Positions 39,322 to 49,600 of a DNA stretch of 64,000 bases are shown piece by piece. The notes beneath the pieces are model-generated. The model ran no database searches. It saw only the letters and a program-made list of their open reading frames with translations, and had not been told where the DNA came from. Position 1 is the stretch's first letter, and the number at the start of each line of letters is the position of its first letter. Made by a program: the position numbers and the translations under genes. The stretch is from Mesorhizobium sp. CA8 (lineage in GTDB: Bacteria; Pseudomonadota; Alphaproteobacteria; Rhizobiales; Rhizobiaceae). The DNA lies in contig NZ_JAIUHG010000004.1 of assembly GCF_020164955.1 (NCBI RefSeq), positions 124,001 to 188,000 of the forward strand, in the 5' to 3' direction.

Positions 39322-40719
39322 TCAGTGATCCATCGCCTTGACGATTTCCTCGGTCATCTTCTTGGCGTCGCCGAGCAGCATCATGGTGCCGTCCTTATAG
39401 AACAGCGTGTTGTCGATGCCGGCATAGCCGGAGCCGAGCGAGCGCTTGACGAACAGGCAGGTGCGGGCCTTGTCGACGTCGAGGATCGGCATGCCGTAGA
39501 TCGGCGAGGACTTGTCGTCGCGCGCGGACGGGTTGGTGACGTCGTTGGCGCCGATGACATAGGCGACGTCGGCCTGGGCGAACTCGGAGTTGATGTCCTC
39601 CAGCTCGAACACCTCGTCATAGGGCACGTTGGCCTCGGCTAGAAGCACGTTCATGTGGCCGGGCATGCGGCCGGCGACCGGGTGGATGGCGTATTTCACT
39701 TCGACGCCGTTGGCCTTGAGCTTGTCGGCCATCTCGCGCAACGCATGCTGCGCCTGGGCGACCGCCATGCCGTAGCCGGGCACGATGATGACCTTCTGCG
39801 CGTTCATCATCAGATAAGCCGCGTCGTCGGCCGAGCCCTGCTTGACGGTTCGCTCGATACCGTCGCTGGCCACGGCGGCCGTCTCGCCGCCGAAGCCGCC
39901 GAGGATGACCGAGATGAAGCTCCGGTTCATGCCCTTGCACATGATGTAGGACAGGATCGCGCCGGAGGAGCCGACCAGCGCGCCGGTGATGATCAGCGCC
40001 AGATTGCCGAGGGTGAAGCCGAGCGCCGCCGCCGCCCAGCCCGAATAGGAATTCAGCATCGACACCACGACCGGCATGTCGGCGCCGCCGATCGGGATGA
40101 TCAGGAGCACGCCGAGCACCAGCGAAGCGGCGACGATCAGCCAGAATACGAGCTTGGATTCGGTGGTGACGAGCAGCACGATCAGCACCACCAGGGCGAC
40201 GCCGAGCGCGATGTTGATCAAGTGGCGGGCGCCGATCATGATCGGCTTGCCGGACATGCGGCCGTCGAGCTTGAGGAAGGCGATGACCGAGCCGGTGAAT
40301 GTGATGGCGCCGATGGCCACACCAAGGCTCATCTCGACCAGCGCCTGGGCGTGGATGTCGCCCGCCGTGCCGATGCCAAAGCTTTCCGGAGCATAGATGG
40401 CGGCGGCGGCCACCATGACGGCGGCAAAACCGACGAGCGAGTGGAAGGCGGCGACCAGCTGCGGCATCGAGGTCATGGCGATGCGGCGCGCGGTGACCGC
40501 GCCGATGCCGCCGCCGATGGCGAGACCGAGCACGATCAGGCCGAGGCGGCCGGCCGAAGGCAGCGCCAGCGCCAGCGTGGTGGCGATGGCAATGCCCATG
40601 CCGATCATGCCGTAGAGATTGCCCTGGCGGCTGGTGGTCGGGTGCGATAGGCCGCGCAGCGCCAGGATGAACAGGATGCCGGAGACGAGATAGAGGAAGG
40701 AAGCCAGATTGACGGTCAC
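39322..40719 (-). CDS. pntB: NAD(P) transhydrogenase subunit beta
   Basis: Proton-pumping transhydrogenase subunit with membrane domain and NADP(H)-binding domain III, 465 residues. N-terminal two-thirds is a run of about nine spans. Domain III has VIIVPGYGMAVAQAQH (NADP loop), HPVAGRMPGHMNVLLAEANV and VIGANDVTNPSA. The GTG start at 40719 sits 1 base after the pntAb stop. Last gene of the operon, ending at the shared terminator. Confidence 0.97.
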   Translation of the reverse strand: MTVNLASFLYLVSGILFILALRGLSHPTTSRQGNLYGMIGMGIAIATTLALALPSAGRLGLIVLGLAIGGGIGAVTARRIAMTSMPQLVAAFHSLVGFAAVMVAAAAIYAPESFGIGTAGDIHAQALVEMSLGVAIGAITFTGSVIAFLKLDGRMSGKPIMIGARHLINIALGVALVVLIVLLVTTESKLVFWLIVAASLVLGVLLIIPIGGADMPVVVSMLNSYSGWAAAALGFTLGNLALIITGALVGSSGAILSYIMCKGMNRSFISVILGGFGGETAAVASDGIERTVKQGSADDAAYLMMNAQKVIIVPGYGMAVAQAQHALREMADKLKANGVEVKYAIHPVAGRMPGHMNVLLAEANVPYDEVFELEDINSEFAQADVAYVIGANDVTNPSARDDKSSPIYGMPILDVDKARTCLFVKRSLGSGYAGIDNTLFYKDGTMMLLGDAKKMTEEIVKAMDH

Positions 40720-40720
40720 G

Positions 40721-41140
40721 TCACTTTTCCTTCTTCTTGTACATGGCGAGCATACGCTGGGTCACCAGGAAGCCGCCGAAGATGTTGACCGAAACCAGCA
40801 CCAGGGCGACGAAGCCGAAGCCCGCGGCAAGGCCGGAAGCGGCGATGCCGACGGCGAGCAATGCGCCGACGACGATGACCGAGGAGATGGCGTTGGTGAC
40901 GGCCATCAGCGGCGTGTGCAGCGCCGGCGTCACCGACCAGACGACATAGTAGCCGACGAAGATCGCCAGCACGAAGATGGCAAAGCGGAAGACGAAGGGA
41001 TCGATGGCGCCGCCCGAAAGCGCATGCGCGGCATTACCGGCAGCCTCGCCTGCGGGCGCGTTGGCCAGGTCTTGCACGGCAAGGCGGACGGCGGCCGTCG
41101 CCTGATCGAGCTGGTCGAGGGCTTTCTGCAGCTGTTCCAT
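40721..41140 (-). CDS. pntAb: NAD(P) transhydrogenase subunit alpha, membrane part
   Basis: Small transhydrogenase subunit carrying the alpha membrane domain II, separate from the NAD-binding part as in many alphaproteobacteria. 139 residues from ATG 41140: a soluble N-terminus of about 50 residues, then four spans with [20 protein letters not shown], the conserved proton-path region. A GTG at 41143 directly upstream could add one residue. Start shares one base with the pntAa stop. Confidence 0.94.
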   Translation of the reverse strand: MEQLQKALDQLDQATAAVRLAVQDLANAPAGEAAGNAAHALSGGAIDPFVFRFAIFVLAIFVGYYVVWSVTPALHTPLMAVTNAISSVIVVGALLAVGIAASGLAAGFGFVALVLVSVNIFGGFLVTQRMLAMYKKKEK

Positions 41141-42420
41141 CACGCGGTCCCTTTCGACTTGGACGAGGGCGACTTGGCTGCGGCGGGTTGCTTCGTCGCA
41201 GCCTTCTTCGCGGCAGGTTTTGGCGATGCCTCAGCGACCATGATCGTCGCGGGAATGGCAGCCGGCTCGGTGCGCGGCTCTTCCGTCGCCTTGGCGAAGG
41301 CAGGATGCACGACCTTGCCGCCATCGGTCAGCATCGTCGCCTTGACCAACTCGTCGTCGCGCTTGATCGAAAGCTGTTTCGCCGCCTTGTCGACCATCGT
41401 CTCGAGGAAGGCATAGAGGTTCTTGGCGTAGAGCAGCGAGGCGGATGCAGCAACACGACCGGGCACGTTGAGATGGCCGACGATCTTGACGCCGTTCTCC
41501 GTCGTCACGACCTTGCCGGGCACCGCGCCTTCGACATTGCCGCCGCGCTCCACCGCAAGATCGACGATCACCGAGCCCGGCTTCATCGAGGCGACCATGG
41601 CGGCCGAGATGAGCTTCGGCGCCGGCCGTCCAGGGATCAGCGCAGTGGTGATGACGATATCCTGCTTGGCGATGTGCTCGGCGGTCAGCGCCGCCTGCTT
41701 GGCCTGGTATTCCTTCGACATTTCCTTGGCGTAGCCGCCGGCCGTCTCGGCCGCCTTGAACTCCTCGTCCTCGACGGCCAGGAATTTTGCGCCGAGCGAC
41801 TGCACCTGCTCCTTCACCGCCGGGCGCACATCGGTGGCAGTGACGATCGCGCCAAGCCGTCTTGCCGTGGCGATCGCCTGCAGGCCGGCGACGCCGACGC
41901 CCATGATGAAGGCCTTCGCCGCCGGCACGGTGCCCGCCGCCGTCATCATCATCGGCAGCGCGCGGTCGTATTCGGCCGCGGCGTCGATCAACGCCTGGTA
42001 GCCGGCGAGATTGGCCTGCGAGGACAAAACGTCCATCGACTGGGCGCGGGTGATGCGCGGCATGAACTCCATCGAAAAGGCGGTGACCCCTGCACTGGCG
42101 AGCGCAGCAACAGCGGCGTCGTTGCCGTAGGGATCCATGATGGCGATGACGGCGGTGCCGGACTTGTAGCCCTTCAACTCGGCATCCGTCGGCCGGCGCA
42201 CTTTCAGCACCACATCGGCCTTTTTGGCGTCGGCCGCCGTTCCGATGGCGCCGCCGGCAGCAGCAAAATCCCGGTCCGGGATGCGGGAGCCGAGGCCGGC
42301 GCCCTTCTCGACGATCACGTCGAAGCCCAGGCCCACTAGCCGTTTCACCGTCTCCGGCGAGGCCGCGACGCGCGGCTCGTTCGGGTCAACCTCACGAGGG
42401 ATGAATACTGTTTGTCCCAC
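41140..42420 (-). CDS. pntAa: NAD(P) transhydrogenase subunit alpha, NAD-binding part
   Basis: Domain I of the transhydrogenase, 426 residues, binds NAD(H) in the cytoplasm. [20 protein letters not shown] start, [19 protein letters not shown] for NAD binding, then [13 protein letters not shown] and [13 protein letters not shown]. About 50 residues at the C-terminus (from EEPRTEPAA) are Pro/Ala/Lys-rich and not part of the usual fold. They could be a flexible link to the membrane subunit. Follows an aa3-oxidase subunit IV gene by 85 bases. Confidence 0.96.
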   Translation of the reverse strand: MGQTVFIPREVDPNEPRVAASPETVKRLVGLGFDVIVEKGAGLGSRIPDRDFAAAGGAIGTAADAKKADVVLKVRRPTDAELKGYKSGTAVIAIMDPYGNDAAVAALASAGVTAFSMEFMPRITRAQSMDVLSSQANLAGYQALIDAAAEYDRALPMMMTAAGTVPAAKAFIMGVGVAGLQAIATARRLGAIVTATDVRPAVKEQVQSLGAKFLAVEDEEFKAAETAGGYAKEMSKEYQAKQAALTAEHIAKQDIVITTALIPGRPAPKLISAAMVASMKPGSVIVDLAVERGGNVEGAVPGKVVTTENGVKIVGHLNVPGRVAASASLLYAKNLYAFLETMVDKAAKQLSIKRDDELVKATMLTDGGKVVHPAFAKATEEPRTEPAAIPATIMVAEASPKPAAKKAATKQPAAAKSPSSKSKGTA

Positions 42421-42505
42421 CGGATTATCCTTTCGGCTGGAACCTTGATGCGCAAGGCGTCGGCCGGGACGTCCGGTGACGTCAAGTGCAATTGGCTTGG
42501 GAAAT

Positions 42506-42730
42506 CTACCGCAGAATGAGAGCGCCGACGGCCATGATCAGGATGAACAGGATGGTCGCCGAAAAGAAGCCGCCGACGAAGAAGCCGAAGGCCATTGCAA
42601 TAAGGATGGCTGCACAGACCAGCGAGCCGTATTTGGCCAGGCCGAGGAAGGCCTTGTAGGTACGATCGTGCTCGGCATAGTCCATTTGCGCGCCAAGCTC
42701 GACAGGACCGGTCGGCGAGTGATCAGCCAT
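42506..42730 (-). CDS. aa3-type cytochrome c oxidase subunit IV
   Basis: Small membrane protein of 74 residues with the bacterial COX4 pattern: acidic N-terminus with MDYAEHDRTYKAFL, then two hydrophobic segments. It is a non-catalytic subunit of the aa3 oxidase. ATG 42730 has AAGGGG upstream. The main oxidase genes are not in the window; pairing with transhydrogenase genes may reflect joint expression under respiratory conditions. Confidence 0.88.
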   Translation of the reverse strand: MADHSPTGPVELGAQMDYAEHDRTYKAFLGLAKYGSLVCAAILIAMAFGFFVGGFFSATILFILIMAVGALILR

Positions 42731-42878
42731 GGAAGTACCCCTTCGAAAATGCCTTTGAGGCACATAGCGAAAAGCCGAACCAAGAGCAATGGCGCTATTG
42801 CCGCACAGCCTGCGACAACAGCCTCAAACGAATGTTGAAATTGAACGCCGTGGCTTCGTCCGCGCGGCGAGTGGGATT

Positions 42879-43028
42879 TCAGCCGGCGAGATGGGGAAAA
42901 AGGCCGAGCAGGCCGACAACGATCAGGTAAAGCGCGACGATGTAGTTGAGGAGCCGCGGCATCACCAGGATCAGCACGCCGGCGATCAGCGAGATCAGCG
43001 GCGTCAGCGCGAGCGAGTGGATGGTCAT
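42879..43028 (-). CDS. DUF3096-like 49-residue membrane protein
   Basis: The 49-residue product starts MTIHSLALTPLISLIAGVLI, continues with LVMPRLLNYIVALYLIVVGL and ends PHLAG. Two membrane spans are separated by a short MPR turn, the layout of DUF3096 proteins. ATG 43028 is preceded by AAAGGA. Function unknown. It is too short for many gene finders. The N-acyl-synthase-like gene ends 92 bases upstream of its start. Confidence 0.78.
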   Translation of the reverse strand: MTIHSLALTPLISLIAGVLILVMPRLLNYIVALYLIVVGLLGLFPHLAG

Positions 43029-43120
43029 GTCGGGGATCCTTTCATTCGGCAGGCAATCGCCCGTCAGGCGGGCTGCGGAGCGGATAACGGCGCAGCCGGT
43101 GAAAGGTTCATGGCCTGCGT

Positions 43121-43882
43121 TCAGGCCGCGGCGCGATAGTATTTCGCCGTCGGCAGAATGGTGAGGGGCGTCAGCCGGTTTATGGCCGGATTACCGAACA
43201 TCATCCGCTGCTCCATTGGCGTCGATCTGAAGAACGGCAATCGTTTGAGCGTCAGGCGCATGTTTTCTCCTGCCGGGATTTCGAACAGTGCGAGCGGGGG
43301 AAGAACGCCCGGAAATACTTTACCCTCTGTCCTCTGCACGGCCTGAAAGTAACGAACGTAAAAAGCGGAATGCTCCATCTTGACCGGCGTCAGCACCGAG
43401 TCCTGGCCAAAATAACAAGAGGCGACCATGGCAATCCTGAGTGTCAGGAAAGGTATCACTCCGGGCGACGGTGCGCTGGCAGGATCGGCTGCGAACCGGG
43501 TTCCATCGATGAAGGTTTCTCCGCGCGCAAGCCGCTCCTTCAATATTTCCGGATAGGCATCGACGGAGGGCGAGCACGGACACTCGCTGGTAATATAATG
43601 GAAGCGCAGTGTGCTGACCAATTGGCCATAGCAATAGACACCGAACCGGTAGGCGTTGGGCAGATTATCCCAGCGATCCTCGAACATACCGCTCGCGATC
43701 GGACCACACATACCTGAGCGCCGATAGGAGTTGTAGCGGAGCCGGTAGATCGCCTCCTGATCTTCACCCCCGGTGATGAGACGATATTCGACATGATCCA
43801 GTAGTTGCATCATGGATCGGTTGAGCACCGAGTCGATTCTAGCGCTGGCGTCGACCGACGCGCTCTTTCTAGCAACAACCAT
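43121..43882 (-). CDS. FeeM/LuxI-fold N-acyl synthase-like protein
   Basis: Protein of 253 residues resembling N-acyl amino acid synthase FeeM and, more distantly, LuxI. The GNAT-like core has AIYRLRYNSYRRSG, an acidic pair in FEDRWDNLPNAYRF, VSTLRFHYIT (Arg on the central strand), FIDGTRFAAD in the place of the LuxI E-S-x-R line, then FLTLRIAMVASCYFGQ. Such enzymes join an acyl chain from acyl-carrier protein to an amino acid. ATG 43882 with GAGGAC upstream is preferred over 43936. The product and amino-acid partner are unknown. It is a single gene near a c-di-GMP enzyme gene. Confidence 0.72.
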   Translation of the reverse strand: MVVARKSASVDASARIDSVLNRSMMQLLDHVEYRLITGGEDQEAIYRLRYNSYRRSGMCGPIASGMFEDRWDNLPNAYRFGVYCYGQLVSTLRFHYITSECPCSPSVDAYPEILKERLARGETFIDGTRFAADPASAPSPGVIPFLTLRIAMVASCYFGQDSVLTPVKMEHSAFYVRYFQAVQRTEGKVFPGVLPPLALFEIPAGENMRLTLKRLPFFRSTPMEQRMMFGNPAINRLTPLTILPTAKYYRAAA

Positions 43883-44219
43883 AGTCCGTCCTCGAATTCC
43901 GCTTATAAATAGGCTATTCGAGTTGAAATGAGACACAAGCTGAAAATTCGATATCGCGGATTTACCGGTTGTTAACCTTAATGCCGTGAATCGTTCGTCG
44001 ATCTTTCATGCGAAAAAAGCAGGATCGTGCAGCCGAGGGGTGTCTGATCCGAACTGGCGGCGATCATCATGGTGATTCTGAAAACAGGTGTCGCGCGCAC
44101 CAGGACGTGGCGGATTTAGACAGCGCCCGGCTGTCATCCTTTCATTGGATGAACATTCGACCTGTTTTTTGAACGCATTTCCAGGTGAGACACACTCCGC
44201 ACCTTTCCTGGAATTGCGT
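43883..44219. other. 337-base intergenic region before the FeeM-like gene
   Basis: Lies between the end of the GGDEF-EAL gene and the start of the FeeM-like gene, both leftward. It is clearly more AT-rich near 43900-44010 (TTGTTAACCTTAATG), consistent with a promoter for the FeeM-like gene. No hairpin with a T run, RNA gene or coding frame with family character was seen. Confidence 0.5.
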
Positions 44220-46535
44220 TCAGCTGGCTGTTCGTTTGCCGGCGATATACAAATCCGCGGCAAACGGCCACGTGACACTCGACATCGTCTCGATGCCCGA
44301 CGCGCTGAGCGCGGCGCCGAAGAGGAAGCCCTGCACGAAGTCCGGCTTGACCAGATGGACCAGCGTCTTCAGTTGCTCGAAGGTTTCGACCCCTTCGATG
44401 GTGACGGAAAGGCCCAGCGTCCGGGACAGGCCGACGATCCCCTTCAGGAGATCGAGCGACTGCCGGTTCTGGTTCAAATCGACCAGGAACGAGCGATCGA
44501 TCTTGATCTTGTCGAGCGGCAGCTTGTGCAAATAGCTGAGGCTGGAATAGCCGGTGCCGAAATCGTCGAGCGCGATCCGCGCGCCGAGCGCCTTCAGTTC
44601 CTCGATCGACTCGCGCGTCAGCGACTTGTCGTCCAGCAACGCGGTCTCGGTGACCTCGATTTCGAGCCGATGCGCTGCAAGGCCCGACTTGGCCAAGGCG
44701 GCGCTGACCTTCTGGACGATATCGCGATTGCGGAAGTCCTTGGCCGATAGATTGACCGACACGCTGGTCTGGGCCGGCCATTTGGCGCATTCGGCGCACG
44801 CGGCCTCCAGCACGAAAGTACTGATCTCGGAAACGATGCCCATCTCCTCGGCGAGCGGGATGAAGACGCTGGGCGAGATTGGGCCGAGGTCGGGATGATC
44901 CCAGCGGCAGAGCGCCTCGCAACTGGCGATGCGCATGGTGCTGACAGCCACGATCGGCTGGTAGACGACGCGCAATTCCCTGGCCTGCACGGCATTGCGC
45001 AGGTCGGCCTTCATCAGCTGGCGATTGCGGAAGGCGGCATCCATGGCCGCCTCGAACAGCCGCCAGCTGTTCTTGCCGAGTTCCTTGGCCTTGTAGAGGG
45101 CAAGGTCCGCCTTGACGATCATGGCGTCCGCGTCGGTGTCCTTGACCCTGGAAAGCACCGCGCCGCCGCTGCTCTGGATGCGCAAGCCGTGACCGGCGAC
45201 GTCCACCTCGCCCTGCAGATCTGCGAAGATCTGGTCGAGCAGGGTGCTGAGATGGCTCTCGTCCTCGACGCGATCGAAGAAGATCATGAACTCGTCGCCG
45301 CCGAAGCGGCTGACGGTGATGCCCGGTCCGGCAATCGCCGCGAGGCGCTCGGCGACGGCATAGATCAGCCCGTCGCCGACGGGATGGCCGAGCGTGTCGT
45401 TGACGCTCTTGAAGTCGTCGAGGTCGAGCACCGCGAGGCCGCACAGGCGGTCCTGGTCGCCGGAGGCCATGGCCTCGCCGACCAGCTCGTGGAAATAGGC
45501 GCGGTTCGGCAGGCCGGTCAAATTGTCGTAGCGCGCCATGAAGCGGATCTTTTCCTCCGCCTCGACGCGGGCCGTCACATCCTCGAAGGTGATGACGCCC
45601 AGTTCCTGGCTGCCTTCGCGGGCGGAGAATTCGTAGTGCTGGCCATTAGCGAGAGAGACCAGCACCTTGCGGTCGCGGCCCTCCCGTAAGGCGCGCGTCA
45701 GCTGCGCCTCGATGTAGCGGCAGTCTTTCGGCGCCAGCATGCCGCCGGCGACACCGCGCATCAAAAGGCCGTGGATCGAGCGTCCGAGCAAGGCATCGCC
45801 CGATTTCAGCGACATCAGGCGGGCGGCTTCGGCATTGGCCACCGCGACGCGCCCGTCGGGTCCCAGCATGACCAGGCCATGCGACATGGTGTTGAGCGCG
45901 CGATCGAACCGGCGCGTCAGTTTCCTGGCCTGCTTGTGGCCGATGACCGCGGAGAAGAGCACGTTGCGGACATGGTCGGCGCTGCTGATGGTGACGAACG
46001 TCAGCGGGATGATCATCAAGCCGAGGACGACAGAAGGCATATCCAAGCGCAGGATGAGCGCAAGAGCCGCAGGCCCGACGAGGGTCAAGGAAAAAATCTG
46101 GACCATGCGCATGGACCCGTAGCTTCGTCCGACAACCGTTACCAGGGTCGTCAACGACAACGATACCGACGCCAGTTCAGCAAATTGATCAGGACGCAGA
46201 TAGATCGACACGAAGCAGAATGACCCCAATGCGAGGCCCTGCGCGCTGCCTTTGAGAATGTAATTGCGCTCTATCGCTTCTGCCTCTGCGACACTTGCTA
46301 TGGTGCCGCCCGCTCTATGGAAGCCTTGGATGCTGAAGTACCGCCAGAGGCTGGCCGATAGCAGAACGAAAGCCAACGCCAAATAAAGCAGATCCTGCGT
46401 GCGCAGGTAGACCATGAAACCGAGAATCCAGTAGCATACGCCGCCGATCGCCACCATGCCGGCGTTGTCGAACAATGCCCGCACGAACTGGATATAGACA
46501 TCCGCCGGGATGTTCTCGGTCTTTGTTCTGCCCAT
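44220..46535 (-). CDS. Membrane GGDEF-EAL protein with PAS-like domain
   Basis: Cyclic-di-GMP enzyme of 771 residues. Residues 20-190 hold about five membrane spans; a PAS-like sensor follows (about 205-325). GGDEF is intact at 412-416 (RFGGDEF), so diguanylate cyclase activity is possible. No RxxD inhibitory site is visible just before it. The EAL domain has EAL at 540-542, Asn595 in VSVNLSA, EIEVTE, DDFGTGYSSLSYL, KIKIDRSF, TIEGVET and QGFLFG, all needed for phosphodiesterase activity. Both activities may be present, with the membrane/PAS part choosing between them. Confidence 0.95.
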   Translation of the reverse strand: MGRTKTENIPADVYIQFVRALFDNAGMVAIGGVCYWILGFMVYLRTQDLLYLALAFVLLSASLWRYFSIQGFHRAGGTIASVAEAEAIERNYILKGSAQGLALGSFCFVSIYLRPDQFAELASVSLSLTTLVTVVGRSYGSMRMVQIFSLTLVGPAALALILRLDMPSVVLGLMIIPLTFVTISSADHVRNVLFSAVIGHKQARKLTRRFDRALNTMSHGLVMLGPDGRVAVANAEAARLMSLKSGDALLGRSIHGLLMRGVAGGMLAPKDCRYIEAQLTRALREGRDRKVLVSLANGQHYEFSAREGSQELGVITFEDVTARVEAEEKIRFMARYDNLTGLPNRAYFHELVGEAMASGDQDRLCGLAVLDLDDFKSVNDTLGHPVGDGLIYAVAERLAAIAGPGITVSRFGGDEFMIFFDRVEDESHLSTLLDQIFADLQGEVDVAGHGLRIQSSGGAVLSRVKDTDADAMIVKADLALYKAKELGKNSWRLFEAAMDAAFRNRQLMKADLRNAVQARELRVVYQPIVAVSTMRIASCEALCRWDHPDLGPISPSVFIPLAEEMGIVSEISTFVLEAACAECAKWPAQTSVSVNLSAKDFRNRDIVQKVSAALAKSGLAAHRLEIEVTETALLDDKSLTRESIEELKALGARIALDDFGTGYSSLSYLHKLPLDKIKIDRSFLVDLNQNRQSLDLLKGIVGLSRTLGLSVTIEGVETFEQLKTLVHLVKPDFVQGFLFGAALSASGIETMSSVTWPFAADLYIAGKRTAS

Positions 46536-46682
46536 GTCGCTGGCCCAACACTACGCCCTCTAATGCCACGCCCGCCTTAAGAAAGGCTTAGACAGCGGCT
46601 TGACTTCGGTTGCCGAAGTTACGAAACCGCAGGCAGATCAGAGAATTCAATCCTTCGGCAAACAATCGGCCGGCTGGTGCGA

Positions 46683-49600
46683 TCACTCCGCCGCCCGGAG
46701 TGCCGGCTCCGCCGGAGCCTGGGCCAGACGCTCGATCAGCCGCGCACGCTCGCCCGCCGCCTTGTCGGCGCTGGCCTGTCGGACATGGCCGTAGCCGCGG
46801 ATCAGCGCCGGCACGGAGGCCAGAGCCGTCGCGGCCTCCACCCTGCCAGGCGCCAGCGCGCCGGCGATGAGGTCGAGATCGGCCTCATACTCTCTCAGCA
46901 GCTGCCGCTCCATGCGCCGCTCGGCCGTGTAGCCGAAAAGGTCGAAGGCGGTTCCGCGCAGGCCCTTCATCGCCGCCAGCAGCCGAAAGCCCTTCATCAT
47001 CCACGGGCCGAAGCTCGATTTGCGGGGCTTGCCGTCATTGCCGCGCCGCCCAAGGATCGGCGGCGCAAGGTGGAATTCAAGCTTGTCATAGCTCTGGAAC
47101 TGCTGGGCGAGGTCGGCGGCGAAGGTGCCGTCGGTGTAGAGGCGCGCCACCTCATACTCGTCCTTGATCGCCATCAGCTTGAAGAGGTTTTTGGCGACGG
47201 CTTCGGTCACCGCGGTCGAGCCGGGCACGGCCTTGGCTTCGGCGACGCCCAATGTCGCCACACGGTCGGCGTAGCGCTTGGCGTAGGCGGCGTTCTGATA
47301 GGCGGTGAGGAAGGCGACGCGGCGGGCGATGACATCGTCCAGAGTCTCGGCGGGTTTCGACGCCGGCTTGCCGGTTTGGGCGACCAGGCCGCGCACGAAG
47401 TCGGGCTGGTGCGCCGCACGACGGCCCCAGCGGAAGGCCGCGATATTCATCGCTACCGCTTCGCCGTTCAATTCTATCGCCTTTTCAACGGCTTCGGCCG
47501 AAAGCGGCAGGCCGCCATGCTGGAAGGCGAAGCCCAGCATGAACATGTTGGCGCCGAGCGAATTGCCGAACAGAGCGCTCGCCGTGCGGGTGGCGTCGAA
47601 GAAATGCGCCTTGTCGTCGCCGGCAGCCGCCCGGATCGCCTTCTTCAGCCGCTCGACCGGCAGCGAGAAGTCGGCGGAACGGGTGAACTCGCCGGGCATG
47701 ATCTCGGCGGTGTTGGCGAGGAAGATCGTATGGCCCTCGCGCACTGCGCCCAGCACCTTCTTGGCGCCGGAGACGACGAGATCGCAGCCGAGCACAAGGT
47801 CGGCCTTGCCCGCCGAAACGCGGATGGCGTGGATGTCGTCGGGTGTCGGGGCGATGCGGACATGGGTAAAGACCGAGCCGCCCTTCTGGGCAAGGCCCGC
47901 CATGTCGATCATGCCGCAGCCCTTGCCTTCGAGATGCGCCGCCATGCCGAGCACCGCGCCGATGGTGACGACGCCGGTGCCGCCGACCCCGTCGATAATC
48001 GCCGCCCAGCCCTGGTTGCCCATGCGGAACTCAGCCGGCGCCGGCACGCCGTCGAGAGGATCGGCCCTGCCGGCAATGCCTTCAGCTTTCCTGATCTTGC
48101 CGCCATGTACGGTGACGAAAGACGGGCAGAAACCGTTGAGGCAGGAGAAATCCTTGTTGCAACTCGACTGGTCGATCCGGCGCTTGCGGCCGAATTCGGT
48201 CTCGACCGGCTGGATGGAGACGCAGTTCGACCGCACGCCGCAATCGCCGCAGCCTTCGCAGACCAGTTCGTTGATGAAGACGCGCTTGTCCGGATCGGGG
48301 AAGGTGCCGCGCTTGCGGCGCCGGCGTTTCTCGGCGGCACAGGTCTGATCGTAGATGAGAACGGAAACGCCTTTGAGCCCACGCAACTCGCGCTGGACGA
48401 GATCGAGGTCGTCGCGGTGATGGATGCTGATGCCGGCCGGGAAATCGGCCTTGCCGGCATATTTGTCGGGCTCGTCGGTGACGACGGCGATGCGCTCGAC
48501 GCCCTCGGCGCGCACCTGTCTCGCGATCATGTCGACGGTCAGGCCGCCCTCATGCGGCTGACCGCCGGTCATCGCCACCGCATCGTTGTAGAGGATCTTG
48601 TAGGTGATGTTGGCGCCGGAGGACAGCGCGAAGCGGATCGCCAGCACGCCGGAGTGGTTGTAGGTGCCGTCGCCGAGATTCTGGAAGATGTGGTCGCGCT
48701 TCGAGAACGGCGCCTGTCCGACCCATTGCGCGCCCTCGCCGCCCATGGCGGTGAAGCCGACCGTGTTCCTGTCCATCCACAGCGCCATGAAATGGCAGCC
48801 TATGCCGGCGGCGGCGATCGAGCCGTCCGGTATCTTGGTGGATGAATTGTGCGGGCAGCCCGAGCAGAAGAAAGGCGTGCGCGAGCCGATATCGACGGCG
48901 TCGGCAAGCATCGCCTGGAACTGGCGCAGCTTCGCCAGCCGCGCGGCGATCTCTTCCGACGGGCCGATGGTGCGCAGGATCCGCTCGCCGAGCGCGATGG
49001 CAATCTCGTTCGGGTCGAGCGCGCCCTTGGCCGGGAATAGCCAATCGCCGCGCTCGTCCTTCTTGCCGACGATCACCGGCTGGATGGCGGTGCCGTAGAG
49101 GTTCTCGCGCAGCTGCACCTCGATCAGCGAGCGTTTTTCCTCGACGACAACGATGGTGTCGAGGCCGCGGGCGAACTCGGCGATATGCTGGAAATCCAGC
49201 GGCCAGGGACAGCCGACCTTGAACAGGCGGATGCCGATGCGGTTGGCGCCCTGTTCGTCGACACCGATATCCTCCAGCGCCTGGCGAACGTCGAGATAGC
49301 TCTTGCCGATGGTGATGATGCCGAGCTTGGGGTTGCGGCCGCCGGAGTAGACGATGCGGTTCAGCCCATTGGCGTGGATGAAGGCGGAAGCGGCGGCGCG
49401 CTTATATTCATGCAGCCGCTCTTCCTGGCCGAGCATGTCGATCTCATGGCGGATGTTGAGGCCGCCCGGCGGCATGTCGAACTCGGGAATGACGATGCCG
49501 AGACGCTCGATCGAGGCGTCGACCGAGGCGGTCGATTCGATGTTGTCCTTGACGCATTTGATCGCCGCCCAGGTGCCGGCGAAGCGCGACATGGCAAAGC

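Noticed and set aside
39655..40650. Long plus-strand frame opposite pntB
   Set aside because: His/Asp/Arg-rich antisense frame of a clear membrane protein gene.
46677..48845. 722-codon plus-strand frame opposite the indolepyruvate oxidoreductase gene
   Set aside because: Antisense to a protein with cofactor motifs in order; no domain, no ribosome site.
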